Of a stretch of 64,000 nt of DNA, positions 1-9,702 are shown piece after piece. The position numbers and the translations under genes were made by a program. The stretch covers positions 13,400,554-13,464,553 of the forward strand of contig JALIGW010000021.1 of NCBI GenBank assembly GCA_023053685.1, given 5' to 3'. Origin of the DNA: Diadophis punctatus similis. Its lineage: Eukaryota > Chordata > Lepidosauria > Squamata > Dipsadidae. The notes beneath the pieces were generated by a model that was given only the letters and a program-made list of their open reading frames with translations, did no database searches and was not told where the DNA came from. Each line of letters opens with the position of its first letter. The stretch's first letter is position 1.

Positions 1-314
1 CATTTGCAATTCCTTGGGCAAACCACCATCTGAAAGCATGCTTTGAAATGGCTCCAAACACTGTGGTTTCAGTGAATTATGGCTTAGGTGGTGCCAGGAG
101 GAAAAATTGTAGCCCAGACAGCAGTCTGATCAATGAGCTTTGAGCCTGAAAGAGGGGAAGGGTGGCAAAGCCCTCCATAGTTTTGGGAAGAGTAGAACTT
201 TCAGATTTGCAAGATTCTGTTGCTGTAACCTTAGGATAAAGGTCAACCTGGATGGCCCACCTCTCAAGGGTGACACCAGTCTTGCAAGCATGTGACCATA
301 ATAAAAATTATCAG
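1..314. other. TNFSF11 intron, no feature seen
   Basis: Non-coding sequence 5' of a CR1 copy. It is assigned to a TNFSF11 intron only because the terminal exon begins at 1524. No conserved motif or repeat was recognised. Confidence 0.5.
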
Positions 315-854
315 ACCACCCCTGGAATCCTGCATCCTGTTTTGGTCAGCATATTACAAAAAAGGATGTTAAGACTTTGGAAAAAAGTGCAGAGAAGAGC
401 AAGTAAGATGATTAAAGGCCTGGAGACTAAAACATATGAAAAACGGTTGCAAGAATTGGGTCTGGCTAGTCTAGTGAAAAGAAGGACTAGGAGGGGGGAC
501 ATGATGGTAGTGTTTCAGTATTTGAGGGGCTGCCACAAAGAAGAGGGGGGTCAATTTATTTTCCAAGCACCAGAAGGCAAGATAAGAAACAATGGATGGA
601 AACTAATCAAAGAGGGAAGCAACCTGGAATTAAGGAAAAACTTCCTAACAGTGAGGACAATTAACGGGTGGAATGGCTTGCCATCAGAAGTTGTGGGGGC
701 TCCATCACTGGAGGCTTTTTAGAAGAGATTAGACAGCCACTTGTCTGAAATAGTCAAAGGTCTCCTGCTTGAGCAGTGGGCTGGACTAGATGACCTTCCA
801 GCTCTATTTTATTCTAAAGAGATTGGATAACCGTTTGTCTGGAATGGCATAGGG
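315..854 (+). mobile_element. CR1-type LINE 3' end (5'-truncated)
   Basis: The + strand translates to the C-terminal part of a CR1-type ORF2, with the recurring signatures KMIKGLETKTYEKRLQELG, LRGCHKEEG and NGWKLIKEGSNLELRKNFLT. It then reaches the usual 3' UTR (ctggactagatgaccttcc). The frame stops at 720-722, so the copy is dead. A hAT MITE inserted at 855 interrupts it. At least a dozen related copies lie in this window on both strands. Confidence 0.9.
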
Positions 855-1247
855 CAGTGATGGCGAACCTTTTTCCCCTCGGGTGCCGAAAGCGCGTGTG
901 CGAGCGCTATCGCACACGCGCGAGTGCCCACACCCATAATTCAATGCCTGGGGAGGGCAAAAATGGCCTCCCCCGCCCCCCGGAAGCCCTCTGGAGGCTG
1001 GAAATGGGCCATTTCCCGACTTCCAGTGGGCCCAGTAGGCGTCCCTGGAGCCTGGGGAGGGCGAAAATGCCCTCTCCAGCCCCCCGGAGGCCCCCCGGAA
1101 GCTGAAAATGCCCTCCGCGTGAGCCGAAAATCAGCTGGCCGGCGTGCACATGTGCGTTGGAGCTAAGCTAGGGCAACAGCTTGCGTGCCGGCAGATATGG
1201 CTCCGCGTGCCACCTGTGGCACGTGTGCCATAGGTTCGCCATCACTG
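855..1247 (+). mobile_element. Non-autonomous hAT element (cagtgatggcgaacct TIRs)
   Basis: The ends are inverted repeats (CAGTGATGGCGAACCT and AGGTTCGCCATCACTG). They are flanked by a perfect 8-bp target-site duplication, gcataggg, at 847-854 and 1248-1255. An 8-bp duplication with CAG..CTG-like ends is the hAT hallmark. The 393-bp interior is GC-rich and has no transposase ORF. It sits inside a CR1 copy. Relatives lie at 18712-18887, 28001-28434 and 33227-33970. Confidence 0.92.
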
Positions 1248-1425
1248 GCATAGGGTCTCCTGATTGAGCAGGGCTTGGACTAGAAGACCTCCAAGGTCCC
1301 TTTCACTTCTAATTTATTCTAAGAGATTGGATAACCGTTTGTCTGGAATGGCATAGGGTCTCCTAGCTGAGCAGGGGGTGGACTAGAAGACCTCCAAGCT
1401 CCCTTCCAGCTCTAATCCGATTGAT
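1248..1425 (+). repeat. CR1 3'-end remnants, partly tandem
   Basis: After the hAT element the CR1 tail resumes (tagggtctcctgattgagca). The last ~75 bp of the CR1 tail is then repeated, including agagattggataaccgtttg. Together with the part before the hAT element this gives three partial tandem copies. Confidence 0.75.
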
Positions 1426-1523
1426 CTACCTATCAACCAGTCGCTAAGTGAGGACTATTTCTAATCCCCCCAAGAGGAAGGAAATATTTTATTATTATTT
1501 TTTTTAAAATCTTTTCTTCTTAG

Positions 1524-1945
1524 GCACTGGGAAAGTGAACCTTACGTGTTGGCACCATGACAAAGGCTGGGCCAACGTGCTGAATATGACCTTCAGTGAT
1601 GGCAGACTGATAGCCAATCACGATGGCTTTTACTACCTGTACGCCAATGTGTGCTTCAGGCACCACGAAACGTTGGGCAACCTGACTGGTCAGACGTTGC
1701 AGCTGATGGTGTACGTGATCAAAACGGACGCCAGAAGGAGAAACTCGGTCGTCCTGATGAAAGGCGGAAGTACCAAGAATTGGTCGGGCGAATCCGAGTT
1801 TCATTTTTTCTCGGTAAACGTCGGCGGGTTCTTCAAACTGAAGTCGGGAGAGATGGTGAACATCCAGGTCTCCTATCCTTCCTTGCTGGACCACTCCCCG
1901 GAAGGAACTTATTTTGGCGCCTTTAAAATAAGAGATATCGATTGA
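1524..1945 (+). CDS. TNFSF11: TNFSF11 (RANKL) terminal coding exon, partial gene
   Basis: TNFSF11 is a type II membrane TNF-family cytokine that binds RANK (TNFRSF11A) and the decoy osteoprotegerin; it drives osteoclast formation and lymph-node development. A polypyrimidine tract and AG (1522-1523) precede the exon. It opens with two bases of a split codon and runs in one frame to TGA at 1943-1945, about 139 codons. It carries most of the TNF homology domain: the DGFYYLYAN core, [36 protein letters not shown] and the C-terminal strand [12 protein letters not shown]. These match mammalian RANKL almost residue for residue. The NMT glycosylation sequon is kept. Near the exon start it also shows an NLT sequon followed by Cys, where I recall Ser in human. 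The earlier exons (cytoplasmic tail, membrane segment, stalk) lie left of the window. The start is a splice acceptor, not an ATG. Confidence 0.97.
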
Positions 1946-2051
1946 ATATTGATTTTCTTTCTTTTTTTAATTGGGTAAAGTGTGGTATTTATTCAGCTGG
2001 GTTGAAATGAATTGGAGGATGGGGTTACAGCTTGTGGGGTCCAGCTGTATA

Positions 2052-2444
2052 CAGGTAGACCTTGACTTACGACCGCCGTTGAGCCCAACATTTGTGTTGC
2101 TAAGCGAGACAGTTGTTAAGTGAGCTTTGTCCCATTTTACGACTTCTCTCGCCACGGGACTTTTGTTAAGGGAATCACTGCAGTTGTTAAATTAGCATCA
2201 TGGTTGTTAAGTGAATCTAGTTTCCCCGTGGATTTTGCTCGTCAGATGATCGCAAAAGGGGATCACGTGATCCCCGGGACACTGCGACCGTCATAAATAT
2301 GAGTCAATATTGCCAAGCATCTGAATTTGGATCGTGTGACCATAGCAGTCATAAGTGTGAAAATTGGGCCTAAGTCCCTTTTTTCGTCGCCATTTTAACT
2401 TCGAGCGGTCATTAAATGGGCTGTTATAAGTCGAGGACTAACTG
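2052..2444 (+). mobile_element. Mariner-type MITE (caggtagtcctcgacttacg family)
   Basis: About 393 bp. The ends are inverted (caggtagaccttgacttacg; ataagtcgaggactaactg) and flanked by TA dinucleotides (tgtata/tgtata). The internal text (gttaagtgaatc, ggggatcacgtgat, cataagtgtgaaaa) recurs in at least eight other copies in this window. TA duplications fit Tc1/mariner, but no transposase is present. It lies in the TNFSF11 3' UTR. Confidence 0.8.
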
Positions 2445-2847
2445 TATAAATTCAATTTCCTGGACAGCTTTACTGACTGCTCGTTTTCAAAAACTCGCTC
2501 CTAAGGTTAGGATGGTCCAGCTAAAAATGTTCATTTAAAGGTTTTTGGGGTAATTTGTCCTGCTCTACAATCCTATGAATTGGCAGTTGCTTAAAAAAAC
2601 ACTTTGAAAAACTAGCCAGCTTTGGTGTCATACAGGAAATCAAGAGTTGGATCCAGAAAACATTAGTAGCATGTAGCTGCTGTTAAAATCTGGAAAAAAT
2701 AAATAAAATAAGGTCCCTCTGATTTTAACAGAAACGAGCTTCTTTAAAAACTATTTTTTTTAAATTGGTTTGGGTGAATATTTCCAAACAGACTCGTTTG
2801 GAATTGCATTGTTCGTTTGGATCGACCCCTTGTGTATTTTTACACAG
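2445..2847. other. Unique 3' UTR sequence
   Basis: Non-repetitive AT-rich sequence between two MITE copies in the inferred TNFSF11 3' UTR. No motif recognised. Confidence 0.5.
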
Positions 2848-3122
2848 TACGCGAGTTGTTAAGCAAGTTTTGCCCCATTTTACGACTTTTCTTGCCACGG
2901 TTGTTAAGCGAATCATTGCGGTTGTTAAATTAGCAACACGGTTGTTAAGTGAATCTGGCTTCCCCATTGACTTTGCTCATCAGAAGGTAGCAAAAAGGGG
3001 ATCAGGTGACCGTAGGACGCTGCCACCGTCATAAGTCCGTGCCAGTTGCCAAGCCTCTGAATTTTGATCACGTGACTGCGGGGATGCAGCAACGGTCGTA
3101 AATGTGAAAAATGGCCTCAAGT
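2848..3122 (+). mobile_element. Mariner-type MITE, truncated
   Basis: Internal and 3' part of the caggtagtcc family (ttgttaagtgaatctggctt, gatcaggtgaccg, gtcgtaaatgtgaaaaatgg). Both termini are missing; the right side is replaced by a hAT-like repeat. Confidence 0.8.
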
Positions 3123-3123
3123 C

Positions 3124-3520
3124 CAGGGGTGGGCTCCTGGGTTCGGCAGGGTTCGGCAATCCTCTAGCCAAGGATCGCCAGGGTTTGGCGAACCCACAAA
3201 TGCCACCCCTGGCTGGCCACACCCACCGCATCCCGCCCTTCCCAGGAGTCTCCACGCGGCCTCTTCATCATTCCAGGTAAATGCAGTGGCTGCGCGGAAG
3301 GTCTGGGAGGGAAAAAACCGGGCCTACTGGAGGTTCCGGAAGTCCGGAAACGGGCCTGTTTCCGGCCTCCAGAGGGTCTCCGGACCCAGGGGGAAGCAGT
3401 TTTCGCCCTCCCGGAGGCTTGAGAAAAGCCTCCGGACCCTGGGGAAGGTGAAAAATGCCCCACCCACGTCCACCATGGCCACACCCACCCAGCAACGGGG
3501 CAGCGAACCCGTTGCTAAAT
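3124..3520 (+). mobile_element. hAT-like repeat, right end not seen
   Basis: Starts caggggtgggctcctgggtt, close to the left end of the hAT MITEs at 44063 and 54565. The GC-rich interior contains gaacccgttgctaaatg near the end. No matching right terminus or target duplication was found, so class and right boundary are tentative. Confidence 0.5.
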
Positions 3521-4107
3521 GATCAACCCTAACCCTAAAGCATCAGAAGTGTGCCTTACAAATTTTGTTTTATAAGGTACTCAGTAAAGCAACTTATGCA
3601 CTGATACAGCCTTACATTTTGTAATTAAAACATCAAGGGGAAAAAAAAGCATAAATCAATTTAAGGAAGGGTTTTTAGAATTTGTAATACAGAACTGTCC
3701 CTTTCTGAACGATCAAATTATATTTTCCCTTTTTTTTCTGCCGGCGGAATTAAGTGTCTTATAGTGTCGTATATTTTTGCCTTCTTCTTTCTCTTATTCG
3801 TCCCTTCCTGTGGGACCACGTAGAATCTTTTATTGTAGATTTTTGCCACTGAATTTGTCTCCTATAGTTTGCAATCTGGGACACAATTCTACTGACTACA
3901 ATATAAAAGGTGCTTTCCCCTTCTTGGGTTATGTTGTCAGCGGGCGAAAGAAGCAGGGTGGGTTTGTTTGCTGCGTGAAAGGATGGTGACTGAGAATTGA
4001 TTGACAGATAAAAATGTGGCTTTGATCTGAGATGTTTCTTTTGGGGGAATGTTCATTCCATTGCTGTCCATAGGAACTTGGTTGAACAAATTTAGTCAAG
4101 ATTCAGA
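3521..4107. other. Unique sequence in TNFSF11 3' UTR
   Basis: AT-rich sequence without recognised repeat or coding signal. A two-copy CCCTAA stretch near 3525 is too short to be telomeric. Confidence 0.45.
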
Positions 4108-4168
4108 CAAAATGTCTATGGAGATTCTCAGTCATCAAAAGTTTTGCTTCTCATTCAAAAAGCTGCCT
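4108..4168 (-). repeat. Terminal inverted segment, left copy (Penelope-like?)
   Basis: Contains tgtctatggagattctcagt. The reverse complement appears at 5040-5064 on the other side of the microsatellite. The same terminal sequence occurs at 36660 and 39877. It is the 3' end of an interspersed repeat pointing left. Confidence 0.6.
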
Positions 4169-4985
4169 CTTCTTCTTCTTCTTCTTCTTCTTCTTCTTCT
4201 TCTTCTTCTTCTTCTTCTTCTTCTTCTTCTTCTTCTTCTTCTTCTTCTTCTTCTTCTTTTCTTCTTCTTCTTCTTCTTCTCCTCCTCCTCCTCCTCCTCC
4301 TCCTCCTCCTCCTCCTCCTCCTCCTCCTCCTTCTTCTTCTTCCTTTCTTCTTCTTCTTCTTCTTCTTCTTCTTCTTCTTCTTCTTCTTCTTCTTCTTCTT
4401 CTTCTTCTTCTTCTTCTTCTCCTCCTCCTCCTCCTCCTCCTCCTCCTCCTCCTCCTCCTCCTTCTTCCTTTCTTCTTCTCCTTCTCCTTCTCCTTCTCCT
4501 TCTCCTTCTCCTTCTCCTTCTCCTTCTCCTTCTCCTTCTCCTTCTCCTTCTCCTTCTCCTTCTCCTTCTCCTTCTCCTTCTCCTTCTCCTTCTCCTTCTC
4601 CTTCTCCTTCTCCTTCTCCTTCTCCTTCTTCTTCTTCTTCTTCTTCTTCTTCTTCTTCTTCTTCTTCTCCTCCTCCTCCTCCTCCTCCTCCTCCTCCTCC
4701 TCCTCCTCCTCCTCCTCCTCCTCCTTCTCCTTCACCACCACCTCCTCCTCCTCCTCTTCCTCTTCCTCCTCCTCCTTCTTTTCCTCCTTCTCCTTCTCCT
4801 TCTCCTTCTCCTTCTCCTTCTCCTTCTCCTTCTCCTTCTCCTCCTCCTCCTCCTCCTCCTCCTCCTCCTCCTCCTCCTCCTTCTCCTTCACCACCACCAC
4901 CTCCTCCTCCTCCTCTTCCTCTTCCTCCTCCTCCTTCTTTTCCTCCTTCTCCTTCTCCTTCACCACCACCTCCTCCTCCTCCTTG
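4169..4985 (+). repeat. (TTC)n/(TCC)n/(TTCTCC)n microsatellite, ~0.82 kb
   Basis: An uninterrupted pyrimidine strand made of blocks of TTC, TCC and TTCTCC, with short duplicated cassettes (ttcaccaccacctcctcc occurs three times). The homopolymeric Leu, Ser, Pro, Glu and Gly frames are simple-repeat artefacts. The mirror-symmetric polypurine/polypyrimidine composition could form triplex (H-DNA). It lies in the inferred TNFSF11 3' UTR. Confidence 0.97.
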
Positions 4986-5067
4986 AAAAAGCAGTCCAGT
5001 TGCCATTTAAAAAAGCACCTTTGGGACAATCAGAAGCTGGATGACTGAGAATCTCCATAGACATTTA
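4986..5067 (+). repeat. Terminal inverted segment, right copy (Penelope-like?)
   Basis: Reads aaaaagcagtccagttgcca, then gatgactgagaatctccata, the inverse of the 4111-4137 segment. With the left copy it forms an outward-facing pair around the microsatellite. Confidence 0.6.
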
Positions 5068-5777
5068 GCATTTTAGTTATTAGTTGACCAATGTTTTCAG
5101 GTTTGGCATGATTTGTGAAATTGTTCATTAAGAGCTGGCCCTTCATTCTGTGGAGGTCAATTGTCCACAAAAAGAAAAAAAAATTGCATTAAGCTTTGGA
5201 AAGCAAAAGTCGCAATCAGTTAATCAATTCTCAGCATTGTCTTGTCATGCCAGTCCTTGCAAAGACCCATCCCCCCCCCAAAAAAGGCAAAATGGATATT
5301 TTTATATTCTGTAAGATCAAGGTTATATTTTAGATGTAAGATTTTATGTGAAGAACCTTGTAATTTATGTTTGTCCTAAAGTATTTGATACAAAATATTT
5401 AAAACTCTTGAGTGTGTATATGTGTATCTATGTATATATTGTCGGAAATGTTTGTACAGAAATGGATTTTACTGGTGCACTTTTTAAAAGCCCATTAGGG
5501 AGAACTGCAGCTAAAATGATCGTTTGCTACCAGCAAATGTGATCTGTTTCTTGGCGCTGTATTAATTTAATCGCTTTTGGTCGACCTGATCAGTATTATT
5601 GAAAAGTCCAGGATCGCACATCACAATCTGACAACTGTGGATAGTTCTCGGTACCTTGCACATTTGACTTTTAACTCCAGGAATTTCTGCCAAGGTTTTC
5701 ACAGGAAAAGAATAGGGAAAACATCAGTAAAAATCAGCATTCAAAAGGGTCCTTTGAAAGGAAGTTATGGTAATAAC

Positions 5778-5943
5778 TATAGTCCTCAACTTATGACTAT
5801 GATTGAGCCCGGAGTTACAATCGTAAATTACTGTGTTGTTAAGAAGGCACTCACACAATTCTGGCTCTCCCTGTTGTAGTTGTTATTCAGAGCCACGACC
5901 CTGGATTGCTGAACGAACGGTCGTAAGCTGAGGACTATCTGGG
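5778..5943 (+). mobile_element. Decayed mariner-type MITE fragment
   Basis: Begins tagtcctcaacttatgac and ends gtaagctgaggactatctg, matching both ends of the caggtagtcc family. Most of the interior is missing or diverged. Confidence 0.55.
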
Positions 5944-6103
5944 TAATGGAAAAATAAGCAACAGACCCAACAGATCAGTTAAAAGTACTTATGCAATTAT
6001 TCAACAGACATTTTACCGTACTATACATGCTGCAAACCTGTAAATGCTCTGAATTGTATTGGGTGTTCGTTTGTTTTGAAAACAATGTTTTGGTTTTTTT
6101 TAC

Positions 6104-6109
6104 AATAAA
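6104..6109 (+). promoter_or_regulatory. Candidate polyadenylation signal AATAAA (proximal)
   Basis: AATAAA inside an (AAAT)n stretch in the conserved distal part of the TNFSF11 3' UTR. Confidence 0.45.
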
Positions 6110-6194
6110 TAAATAAATGCATAATGCCACATGTTATGATGATTTTATACTGTACAATAAGCCCTGCTTTGGATTGTTATAACATTTTAAAAAC

Positions 6195-6200
6195 AATAAA
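6195..6200 (+). promoter_or_regulatory. Candidate polyadenylation signal AATAAA (distal)
   Basis: AATAAA downstream of the conserved ttatactgtacaataa block and just before sequence that loses UTR resemblance. It is the likely TNFSF11 3' end, about 100 bp before an L1 insertion. Confidence 0.6.
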
Positions 6201-6324
6201 TACATTTCTAAGAAGCGGGAGTTTGTGGTTTGCTGTTCTTCTTCCCACTTCCTTTCTCCGCCAAGGCAGTTCTGAACGGCGCTACTAAAATCACTGCTTA
6301 AATCAAACCACCTTTTATGCGAAT

Positions 6325-9300
6325 TTGCATGAACAATTAGATAAAATACAGTGGGAAAACTTATGTATTATTGGTGACTATAATGCCATATCTGATAGGA
6401 AAAAAGATTATAAAAGTAATAACAGGAAAAAAGCAAGGGGATTACTTCCTAAAACATTTGTAGACATGAAAACTGAATTTAATCTGATTGATGGCTGGCG
6501 TTACTTAAATCCAGAGGGAAAACAATATACATTTTTTTCGTATCCCCATAGGTCGTGGTCAAGGATTGATATGGCCTGGATGAATATGGAGTTAATAACA
6601 GAAGTAAGCGAAATAGAAATAGAACCAAATATGTGGGCGGATCATAATCCGATTAAAATTAAGTGGAAAGGGAAAATTAAGAAAACGAAAGTAAGATGGA
6701 CCCTTGACCAAAGAGTAGTTAAAGAGCAAGCATATATAGAAATGATGGAAAAAGAGCTGAAATATTTCTTCCAGGCCAATACACAGGAACATACTACAAC
6801 ACAAATCCTATGGGATACAACAAAGGCATATATTAGGGGCTTATCTATCGCATACCTTGCCAACCGTAATAAAAAGAAAAGGGACAAACGTAATAAATTA
6901 ATCGGTGAAATAAACAAATCAGAAAAAGTCCTACAAAATAATCCAAATGATACAAAAACTGCAGAAGAGATAACAATATTAAAACATGAACTTAAACTCA
7001 TTACCCAGGAAGAATTAGCACGAGATATTAAAATAGCAAAACAAAACTTATTTGAATTTGGCAATAAACCAGGTAGGTGGTTAGCCTACAAACTCAGGAA
7101 GGAGAAAGCGGATAGAGTTATTGATGCATTAATAGATGATTCAGGAGAAATTCGAACCAGCATGATAGAGAAAAAGAACATAATACAAAGATTCTATACA
7201 GAACTTTACAAACAAGAGAAAATTGAAGAGACGGAGATTAAGGAATATCTGAAAGACAAGAATCTGCCAGTCGTTTCGGAGGAAGATAAGTCCATACTAA
7301 ACAATAAAATAACAATAACAGAATTAAGAACAGCTATAAGTAAACAAAATAATAATAAATCTCCAGGGCCAGATGGTATTCCATCTGAAATTTATAAAAA
7401 ATTACAGACCTCTTTGGAATTAATAATGTTGGAGGTATATAATGAGGCTTTAATGGGAGCAAAAATTCCGGATACTTGGAAGGAAGCATACATAACCTTA
7501 ATCCCGAAAGAAGATACAAACAGACAACAAATTCAGAATTACAGGCCTATATCACTTTTGAATACTGATTATAAAATATTGGCTACGATCATTGCGGAAA
7601 GATTAAAAAAGTTTCTCAATAAAATAATACATACAGATCAAAATGGTTTTTTGCCAAATAGGCAAATAAGATATAACACAAGAATAATACTTAATGTTCT
7701 TGAATATTACGATCAGCATATTGAAAGCCAGGCAGCATTAATATTTATTGACGCCCAGAAGGCGTTTGATAATCTTTATTGGAAGTTCTTCACAACTTTA
7801 TTTGAAAAAATGGAACTAGGGAATAAATTTACGGGACTAATCAAAGCAATTTATAATGAACAAACAGCTAGAATAATATTTAATAACGAAGTAACAGAGA
7901 AAATAAATATAAGTAAAGGAGTTCGACAAGGCTGCCCCTTAGCCCCATTAATATTCATTTTGGCATTGGAGATACTTTTAAGAGAAATTAGAACTAATCA
8001 GGAAATAAAAGGAGTGAAAATAAAAAAAGAGGAATACAAAACCCAGGCCTTTGCCGATGACATGGTTATTATTTTGGAAAATCCAATTGAAACGGGACCA
8101 AAACTGTTAGAAGAAATTGAAAAATATGGAAAGATTGCAGGTTTAAGGATAAATAAGGAAAAAACAAAAGTAATAACTAAAAATTTAACGGCAAAACAAA
8201 AGGACAACCTGGAAAAAATATTAGGAATTAAAACTGTTAAAAAGGTAAAATATTTGGGACTGTGGTTAACCGCTAAATGTACAACAATAAAAGAAGACAA
8301 CTATTCAAAATTAATTAAAGAAATTAAAAAAGATTTAGAAAATTGGTCAAAACTGCAGTTATCTTTTATGGGTAAAATTGCAACCATTAAAATGAATATA
8401 CTCCCCAAAATTTTATTTTTATTCCAAATTGCTCCGGTAAAACTTAAAAAAGAATTTTTTGTAACATTAAATAGAATTATACATAAATTCATCTGGTCAA
8501 AGAAAAAAGCAAGAATTAAAACAAAACTCCTACAGGATAGTAGAAGAAGAGGCGGATTTGGATTACCTGATTGGGAGGTGTATCAACAAGCTGCCAACCT
8601 AATCTGGATTAAAGATTGGATATTATTAAGAAACAAACGAATTTTAACAATAGAGGGCTACGACCTACAGATAGGTTGGCATGCATTTTTGGCAGATGGG
8701 AAACATACTACACATTCGTATTTTCACCGCCATCAAATAAGAGGACCTCTCTTAGAAAGCTGGACTAAGATTCAAAAACAACATTATATAAAGCTCCCAA
8801 AATGGATCTCCCCAATGGAAGCGGTTATTTACCCAAATTTATTAAGTGATAAGACAGTAATAACCTACCAACAAGTATTGGATGATTATGATAATCTTAA
8901 AATGAAACAAGATCTTAATGAGTCCGGTATACAACTAGATTGGTGGCACTATCTGCAGGTCCAATCTAGATATAGTAAAGATAAACAACTTGGTTTCCAA
9001 AATATGAATGGCCTAGATAAAATATTATTAGGTACTGATGGAAAAATATTATCGAAATTATATAGCTATCTGTTAGAATATAAATTGTTTGAAGAAACTG
9101 TTAAAGGATCAATGATAGCTTGGGCCCAAAACTTTGGGTATAATATACATCTTTCTGAATGGGACAAAATTTGGGAACAGAACTACAAATTAACCTTGGC
9201 AATACCTTATAAAGAGAACATCTATAAAATGTTTTATAGATGGCATCTCCCTCCGGCCCGACTGGCAAAAATGTTTACTAAATTATCTCCTAAATGCTGG

Positions 9301-9702
9301 AAGTGTAAAATAGAAAATGGAACATACTACCACCTTTGGTGGACTTGCCCCCAGGTGAGAATATTTTGGAATAAGGTTAAAACTATAATAGAACAAATTA
9401 TAGCACGAAGTCTTGAATTAAAACCAGAATTATTCTTACTAGGCATATTTAGGGGAAAATTTGATGAACAAGATAGATATTTAATATTACACATTACTAC
9501 AGCCGCTAGAATTACTTACGCACAAACTTGGAAATTGGACTCAATACCAACAATGATAACTGTGGTCAATAAAATTTTGGAAGTAGCAGAGATGTGCAAG
9601 TTAACGATGGAAATTCAGGACAAAGAAGAGACAGATTTTTATAAAACCTGGGATAGATGGTATAATTGGCTTGGACAAAAAAAATACAGAAATCTATTAT
9701 AG
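6325..9702 (+). CDS. L1 ORF2 protein, N-terminally truncated, otherwise open
   Basis: About 1,125 codons without a stop, continuing an open frame from the insertion boundary at 6301; the first in-frame start-like codon is not a real start. In order: the second half of the APE-type endonuclease (GDYNA about residue 17, SRIDMAWMN about 80, WADHNP about 105), then the reverse transcriptase with SPGPDGIPSEIYKKL (about 346), YRPISLLN (about 405), FIDAQKAF (about 473), RQGCPLAP (about 534) and the catalytic FADD (about 576). Near the C-terminus is the L1 Cys-rich knuckle CWKCKIENGTYYHLWWTC (about 991). Full L1 ORF2 is about 1,270 residues, so roughly 150 are missing from the endonuclease. It lacks its promoter and endonuclease N-terminus, so it is not an autonomous element. 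The strong A bias is usual for L1. Confidence 0.95.
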   Translation: MHEQLDKIQWENLCIIGDYNAISDRKKDYKSNNRKKARGLLPKTFVDMKTEFNLIDGWRYLNPEGKQYTFFSYPHRSWSRIDMAWMNMELITEVSEIEIEPNMWADHNPIKIKWKGKIKKTKVRWTLDQRVVKEQAYIEMMEKELKYFFQANTQEHTTTQILWDTTKAYIRGLSIAYLANRNKKKRDKRNKLIGEINKSEKVLQNNPNDTKTAEEITILKHELKLITQEELARDIKIAKQNLFEFGNKPGRWLAYKLRKEKADRVIDALIDDSGEIRTSMIEKKNIIQRFYTELYKQEKIEETEIKEYLKDKNLPVVSEEDKSILNNKITITELRTAISKQNNNKSPGPDGIPSEIYKKLQTSLELIMLEVYNEALMGAKIPDTWKEAYITLIPKEDTNRQQIQNYRPISLLNTDYKILATIIAERLKKFLNKIIHTDQNGFLPNRQIRYNTRIILNVLEYYDQHIESQAALIFIDAQKAFDNLYWKFFTTLFEKMELGNKFTGLIKAIYNEQTARIIFNNEVTEKINISKGVRQGCPLAPLIFILALEILLREIRTNQEIKGVKIKKEEYKTQAFADDMVIILENPIETGPKLLEEIEKYGKIAGLRINKEKTKVITKNLTAKQKDNLEKILGIKTVKKVKYLGLWLTAKCTTIKEDNYSKLIKEIKKDLENWSKLQLSFMGKIATIKMNILPKILFLFQIAPVKLKKEFFVTLNRIIHKFIWSKKKARIKTKLLQDSRRRGGFGLPDWEVYQQAANLIWIKDWILLRNKRILTIEGYDLQIGWHAFLADGKHTTHSYFHRHQIRGPLLESWTKIQKQHYIKLPKWISPMEAVIYPNLLSDKTVITYQQVLDDYDNLKMKQDLNESGIQLDWWHYLQVQSRYSKDKQLGFQNMNGLDKILLGTDGKILSKLYSYLLEYKLFEETVKGSMIAWAQNFGYNIHLSEWDKIWEQNYKLTLAIPYKENIYKMFYRWHLPPARLAKMFTKLSPKCWKCKIENGTYYHLWWTCPQVRIFWNKVKTIIEQIIARSLELKPELFLLGIFRGKFDEQDRYLILHITTAARITYAQTWKLDSIPTMITVVNKILEVAEMCKLTMEIQDKEETDFYKTWDRWYNWLGQKKYRNLL

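Larger units (their letters stand above)
1946..6205 (+). other. TNFSF11: TNFSF11 3' untranslated region, repeat-expanded
   Basis: Conserved UTR blocks show that the transcript probably runs to about 6205. The stretch 5298-5500 (tagatgtaagattttatgtg, agtatttgatacaaaatatt, ttttactggtgcactttt) and 5988-6205 (atgcaattattcaacaga, ttatactgtacaataa) resemble the distal part of the mammalian RANKL 3' UTR as I remember it. Between the stop codon and these blocks lie two mariner-type MITEs, a hAT-like repeat and a long (TTC/TCC)n tract. The inferred UTR is therefore about 4.26 kb. The block homology rests on memory; an RNA read or alignment would settle it. Confidence 0.75.

Noticed and set aside
1520..1894. 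Minus-strand 124-codon ORF
   Set aside because: Antisense shadow of the TNFSF11 exon.
3525..3536. Telomere-like ccctaaccctaa
   Set aside because: Only two units in ordinary sequence; no array.
4049..5044. Very long open frames of Leu, Ser, Pro, Glu, Lys or Gly on both strands
   Set aside because: They are readings of (TTC)n and (TCC)n microsatellites; every frame is open by composition. The same holds at 26.7-27.3, 37.0-38.1, 39.9-40.5 and 52.3-52.6 kb.
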